Assembly: GCA_028683435.1 (NCBI GenBank)
Contig: JAQUIG010000001.1
Location: forward strand, 196,393 to 260,392
DNA: 64,000 bases
Direction of reading: 5' to 3'
From: Desulfuromonadaceae bacterium
Lineage (GTDB): Bacteria > Desulfobacterota > Desulfuromonadia > Geobacterales > Pseudopelobacteraceae
The notes beneath the pieces were generated by a model, which was not told where the DNA came from, searched no databases, and saw only the letters and a list, made by a program, of their open reading frames with translations. Positions 60,794 through 64,000 of the stretch are shown here, in pieces (within the stretch, counting starts at the first letter, position 1; each line of letters opens with the position of its first letter). Position numbers and translations under genes: made by a program.

Positions 60794-63700
60794 ATGCCTA
60801 AATTTTTCATTAATCGCCCGATCTTTGCCTGGGTGATCGCCATACTGGTCATGCTGGCGGGTCTGCTGTCAATCAAGACGTTGCCGGTCTCCCAGTATCC
60901 GCCGATCGCGCCGCCGCAGATCACCATCAATGCCATGTATCCGGGGGCTTCCGCCCAGACCGTGCAGGACACGGTCACCCAGGTCGTGGAACAGAAGCTG
61001 AACGGCATCGACAATCTCATTTACATGTCCTCCACCAGCGATTCCGCCGGGGCGATCGCCATCAACCTGACCTTCAAGGCCGGCACCGACCCGAACATCG
61101 CCCAGGTACAGGTGCAGAACAAGCTGCAGCTGGCCACCCCGCTGCTTCCACAGATTGTCCAACGGCAGGGGATCCAGGTGGTCAAGTCCACGAAGAACTT
61201 CCTGATGATGGTCGGCATTGTGTCTGAAGACGGCTCCATGAACCGCCACTCACTGACCGACTACCTCGTTGCCAATGTCCAGGATATAGTCAGCCGGACG
61301 GAAGGGGTTGGCGAGTTGATGGTCTTTGGCTCCCAGAATGCCATGCGGGTCTGGTTAAATCCGTCTAAACTTAACAACTACCGTTTGACAACCAATGACG
61401 TGATTGCAGCGCTGCAGGCGCAAAACGCCCAGGTTTCCGCCGGCCAGTTCGGCGGTCAACCCTCGGCACAGGGACAGCAGCTGAACGCTACTATTACGGC
61501 GCGGACCCTGCTCCAGACAACGGATCAGTTTGATGCCATCATTCTGCGCACCAACGGCGACGGCTCCACCGTAAGGCTGAAGGATGTTGCCGAATGTAAA
61601 ATCGGCACCGAGAATTACGACATCGAGGCCCGCTACAAGAGGAGCCCGATCGGAGGTATGGCTATCCGCCTGGCAGCCGGGGCCAATGCTCTCGATACCG
61701 CCACCAGGGTCAAAACAAAGATGGCCGAGCTTGAAAAATTCTTCCCGGCAGGCGTCAAGGTCGTGTATCCCTATGACAGCACCCCGTTTGTCAAGATCTC
61801 CATCGAAGAGGTGGTCCAGACCCTGCTCGAGGCGATTTTCCTGGTTTTTATCATCATGTTCCTCTTTCTGCAGAATATCCGCGCCACCCTGATCCCGACC
61901 ATCGCCGTACCGGTGGTACTGCTCGGCACCATGGGGGTGTTGTCTGTCGCCGGATTCTCCATCAACACCCTCACCATGTTCGCCCTGGTCATTGTCATTG
62001 GCCTGCTGGTTGACGATGCCATCGTCGTCGTCGAGAACGTGGAACGAATCATGTCCGAGGAAGGGCTGTCCCCGAAAGAGGCGACCATCAAATCGATGGG
62101 GCAGATCACCAGCGCCCTCTGGGGCATTGCCACCGTGCTGACGGCGGTCTTTCTTCCAATGGCCTTCTTTCCAGGTTCAACCGGTGTCATCTACCGGCAG
62201 TTTTCCATCACGATCATTTCCGCCATGATCCTGTCGGTGCTGCTTGCCATGACGCTGACGCCAGCACTCTGTGCCACCCTGCTCAAACCGGTGGAAAAAG
62301 GGCATACACCGGGCGAGTGTGGCTGGTTCTGCCGATTCTTCCGCTGGTTCAACAAATTTTTCGATTTCAGCCGGGATAAGTATATAGGGATCGTCGGACG
62401 CTCCTTTAATAAACCGGTGCGGTATCTGGTGGTCTACGGTGCGATTGTGGTGGGAATGGTGTTCCTCTTCCTGCGCCTTCCGACCTCGTTCCTGCCGGAT
62501 GAGGATCAGGGTTTTATCATCTGCCAGATTCAGCTTCCGGCCGGCGCAACCCAGGAGCGTACCATGGAGGTTGTTAAAAAGCTGGAGAATCACTTTTTAG
62601 ATAATGAACAAAAAACGGTGGAGGCGGTCATCACCGTGGCAGGCTTCAGCTTTGCCGGGCGGGGTCAGAACATGGGATTGGCCTTCGTCAGACTGAAGGA
62701 TTGGAAGTACCGACAGTCCCCTGATTTGAAGGCTCCAGCTATTGCCGGCCGGGCCATGGGGGCTTTCTCCCAGTTCAGGGATGGTCTCGCATTTGCGTTT
62801 TCGCCACCGGCGGTAATTGAACTGGGGCAGGCCAATGGCTTCGACTTCATGCTTCAGGACCGTGGCGGGCTCGGGCATGAAAAACTGATGGAAGCCCGCA
62901 ACATGCTGCTCGGGATGGCGATGCAAAACCCGAAACTCAAAGCGGTCCGCCCCAACGGACAGGATGATTCACCCCAGTTCAAAATCGACATCGACGATGT
63001 CCGGGCCGGGGCGCTTGGCGTTCCGCTGACAAGTATCAATGAAGTTCTTGCCACCGCCTGGGGGAGTTCATACGTCAACGACTTTATAGAAAACGGCCGG
63101 GTCAAGAAGGTATATCTCCAGGCCGATGCGAAATACAGGATGCTGCCGGAAGATATCGGCAGTTGGTACGTGCGCAACGACAAGAGTGAAATGGTGCCGT
63201 TTTCGGCCTTTGCCACCTCCAGCTGGAAGTATGGTTCACCCCGTTTGGAACGCTACAACGGCATTCCGTCCGCCGAAATCATGGGACAGGCGGCGACCGG
63301 GATAAGCACCGGCGAGGCGATGAAGGAGATGGAGGAGATGGCAGCCAAGCTGCCGCCGGGATTCGGCTACGAATGGACCGGTCTCTCCTACGAGGAAAAG
63401 AATGCCGGCGCGCAGGCACCGCTGCTCTACGCCATCTCGCTGCTGGTGGTGTTTCTCTCCGTGGCGGCACTGTACGAGAGCTGGACCATCCCCTTTGTCA
63501 ACCTGCTGATGATACCGCTCGGGCTGGTCGGAGCGATCACTGCCGTTTCGTTGCGGGTTCTTCCCAACGACGTCTATCTCCAAATCGGACTGTTGACCAC
63601 CATCGGTCTTTCCACCAAGAACGCCATTTTGATCATCCAGTTCATCAAGGAGCAGATGAGCCAAGGGCATGAACTTGTCGAGGCAACCTTGGCGGCGGTG

Positions 63701-63961
63701 AAGATCAGGCTTCGTCCGGTCATCATGACCTCGCTGGCGTTCTTTTTCGGCACCCTGCCGCTGGCGCTTACCAAAGGGGCAGGCGCTGCCGCACAGAACG
63801 CCATCGGCACCGCTGTCACCGGCGGATTGCTCACGGCAACCTTCATCGACCTGATCTTTATCCCGTTTTTCTTTGTGCTGGTGTCGCGGTGGTTTATAAA
63901 GAAGCCCAAACTTCCACACACAGGAACTGACGCTTTAGGCAACGCCCCGGAGGCTAACTGA
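60794..63961 (+). CDS. RND multidrug efflux transporter (HAE-1, AcrB/MexB-like)
   Basis: 1055 residues, normal for the family. The first helix (about 10-28, [28 protein letters not shown]) is canonical. Proton-relay Asp residues appear in [20 protein letters not shown]. Later helices include [22 protein letters not shown] and [23 protein letters not shown]. It exports hydrophobic compounds across both membranes using proton motive force together with the adaptor. RBS AAGGAG. The start of another gene follows after one base. Confidence 0.97.
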   Translation: MPKFFINRPIFAWVIAILVMLAGLLSIKTLPVSQYPPIAPPQITINAMYPGASAQTVQDTVTQVVEQKLNGIDNLIYMSSTSDSAGAIAINLTFKAGTDPNIAQVQVQNKLQLATPLLPQIVQRQGIQVVKSTKNFLMMVGIVSEDGSMNRHSLTDYLVANVQDIVSRTEGVGELMVFGSQNAMRVWLNPSKLNNYRLTTNDVIAALQAQNAQVSAGQFGGQPSAQGQQLNATITARTLLQTTDQFDAIILRTNGDGSTVRLKDVAECKIGTENYDIEARYKRSPIGGMAIRLAAGANALDTATRVKTKMAELEKFFPAGVKVVYPYDSTPFVKISIEEVVQTLLEAIFLVFIIMFLFLQNIRATLIPTIAVPVVLLGTMGVLSVAGFSINTLTMFALVIVIGLLVDDAIVVVENVERIMSEEGLSPKEATIKSMGQITSALWGIATVLTAVFLPMAFFPGSTGVIYRQFSITIISAMILSVLLAMTLTPALCATLLKPVEKGHTPGECGWFCRFFRWFNKFFDFSRDKYIGIVGRSFNKPVRYLVVYGAIVVGMVFLFLRLPTSFLPDEDQGFIICQIQLPAGATQERTMEVVKKLENHFLDNEQKTVEAVITVAGFSFAGRGQNMGLAFVRLKDWKYRQSPDLKAPAIAGRAMGAFSQFRDGLAFAFSPPAVIELGQANGFDFMLQDRGGLGHEKLMEARNMLLGMAMQNPKLKAVRPNGQDDSPQFKIDIDDVRAGALGVPLTSINEVLATAWGSSYVNDFIENGRVKKVYLQADAKYRMLPEDIGSWYVRNDKSEMVPFSAFATSSWKYGSPRLERYNGIPSAEIMGQAATGISTGEAMKEMEEMAAKLPPGFGYEWTGLSYEEKNAGAQAPLLYAISLLVVFLSVAALYESWTIPFVNLLMIPLGLVGAITAVSLRVLPNDVYLQIGLLTTIGLSTKNAILIIQFIKEQMSQGHELVEATLAAVKIRLRPVIMTSLAFFFGTLPLALTKGAGAAAQNAIGTAVTGGLLTATFIDLIFIPFFFVLVSRWFIKKPKLPHTGTDALGNAPEAN

Positions 63962-63962
63962 T

Positions 63963-64000
63963 ATGAAACGAAGTATTATGCTACCAGTCATCGCAACAAT
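63963..64000 (+). CDS. Start of a downstream gene (partial), probably the outer-membrane channel
   Basis: ATG at 63963, one base after the pump's stop, opens MKRSIMLPVIAT... to the window end. The position and hydrophobic start fit an OprM/TolC-type channel, the usual third member of such operons, but only 12 codons are visible. Confidence 0.6.
   Translation, partial: MKRSIMLPVIAT

Overview
The window reads as chromosomal DNA of a Geobacter-like member of the Desulfuromonadales (Deltaproteobacteria). The evidence is a set of multiheme c-type cytochromes resembling CbcL, ImcH and c7-type 'nanowire' dodecahemes, an acetate permease of the DUF485 plus ActP type, ferredoxin/rubredoxin genes, a complete tol-pal operon, a HpnI-like hopanoid glycosyltransferase, and DUF362 ferredoxin and AmmeMemoRadiSam genes. 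No rRNA, CRISPR array or complete insertion sequence was seen. One tRNA (Lys, UUU) is present.

Layout. 1-7.7 kb: start of a divergent gene, ssb, then a four-gene minus-strand signalling block (hybrid kinase, HD-GYP regulator, dCache/PAS kinase, with a NarL/LuxR-type regulator upstream). 7.9-13 kb: lipoprotein, MipA/OmpV-like porin, lone ABC exporter, cysK and tRNA-Lys. 13-16 kb: acetate uptake genes behind a long AT-rich leader. 16-24 kb: DUF362 ferredoxin, DksA-like protein, tolQRAB-pal, coaBC and a metallohydrolase. 24-26 kb: ferredoxin, rubredoxin, zinc ribbon and class V aminotransferase. 26.4-31.3 kb: three consecutive single-gene cytochrome units (dodecaheme c7 type, CbcL-like, ImcH-like), each followed by its own strong hairpin. 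31.3-33.9 kb: a small acidic protein, trxB and ilvA.

34-44.6 kb is a flagellin island: flaF (divergent), a large Ala/Thr-rich flagellin behind a clear sigma-28 promoter, an unrecognised protein, flbT, two tandem TPR O-GlcNAc-transferase-like genes and two methyltransferases. I infer a flagellin O-glycosylation and decoration system. The two transferases share an 822-bp stretch with no mismatch, which suggests gene conversion. 44.6-46.5 kb is a small accessory patch: an orphan HigA antitoxin, a decayed ISL3-type transposase and a RhuM-Fic/Doc fusion. 46.7-48.7 kb has further probable flagellar accessory genes, one behind a second sigma-28 promoter.

48.8-57.5 kb: ROK kinase, molybdopterin oxidoreductase, ACT protein, def, amrA, rluA and mnmM. 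A 2.3-kb insert carrying an AlbA_2-type ATPase gene sits between amrA and rluA and is bounded by a 142-bp duplicated amrA 3' end, so amrA looks like the integration target of a small element. 57.5-64 kb: hpnI-like gene, then a TetR-controlled RND efflux operon with matching operators. It runs off the right edge in what is probably the outer-membrane channel gene.

A family of 'ccctcatccggccttcgg...ccttctccct' intergenic repeats recurs at six places, including one 66-bp perfect palindrome.
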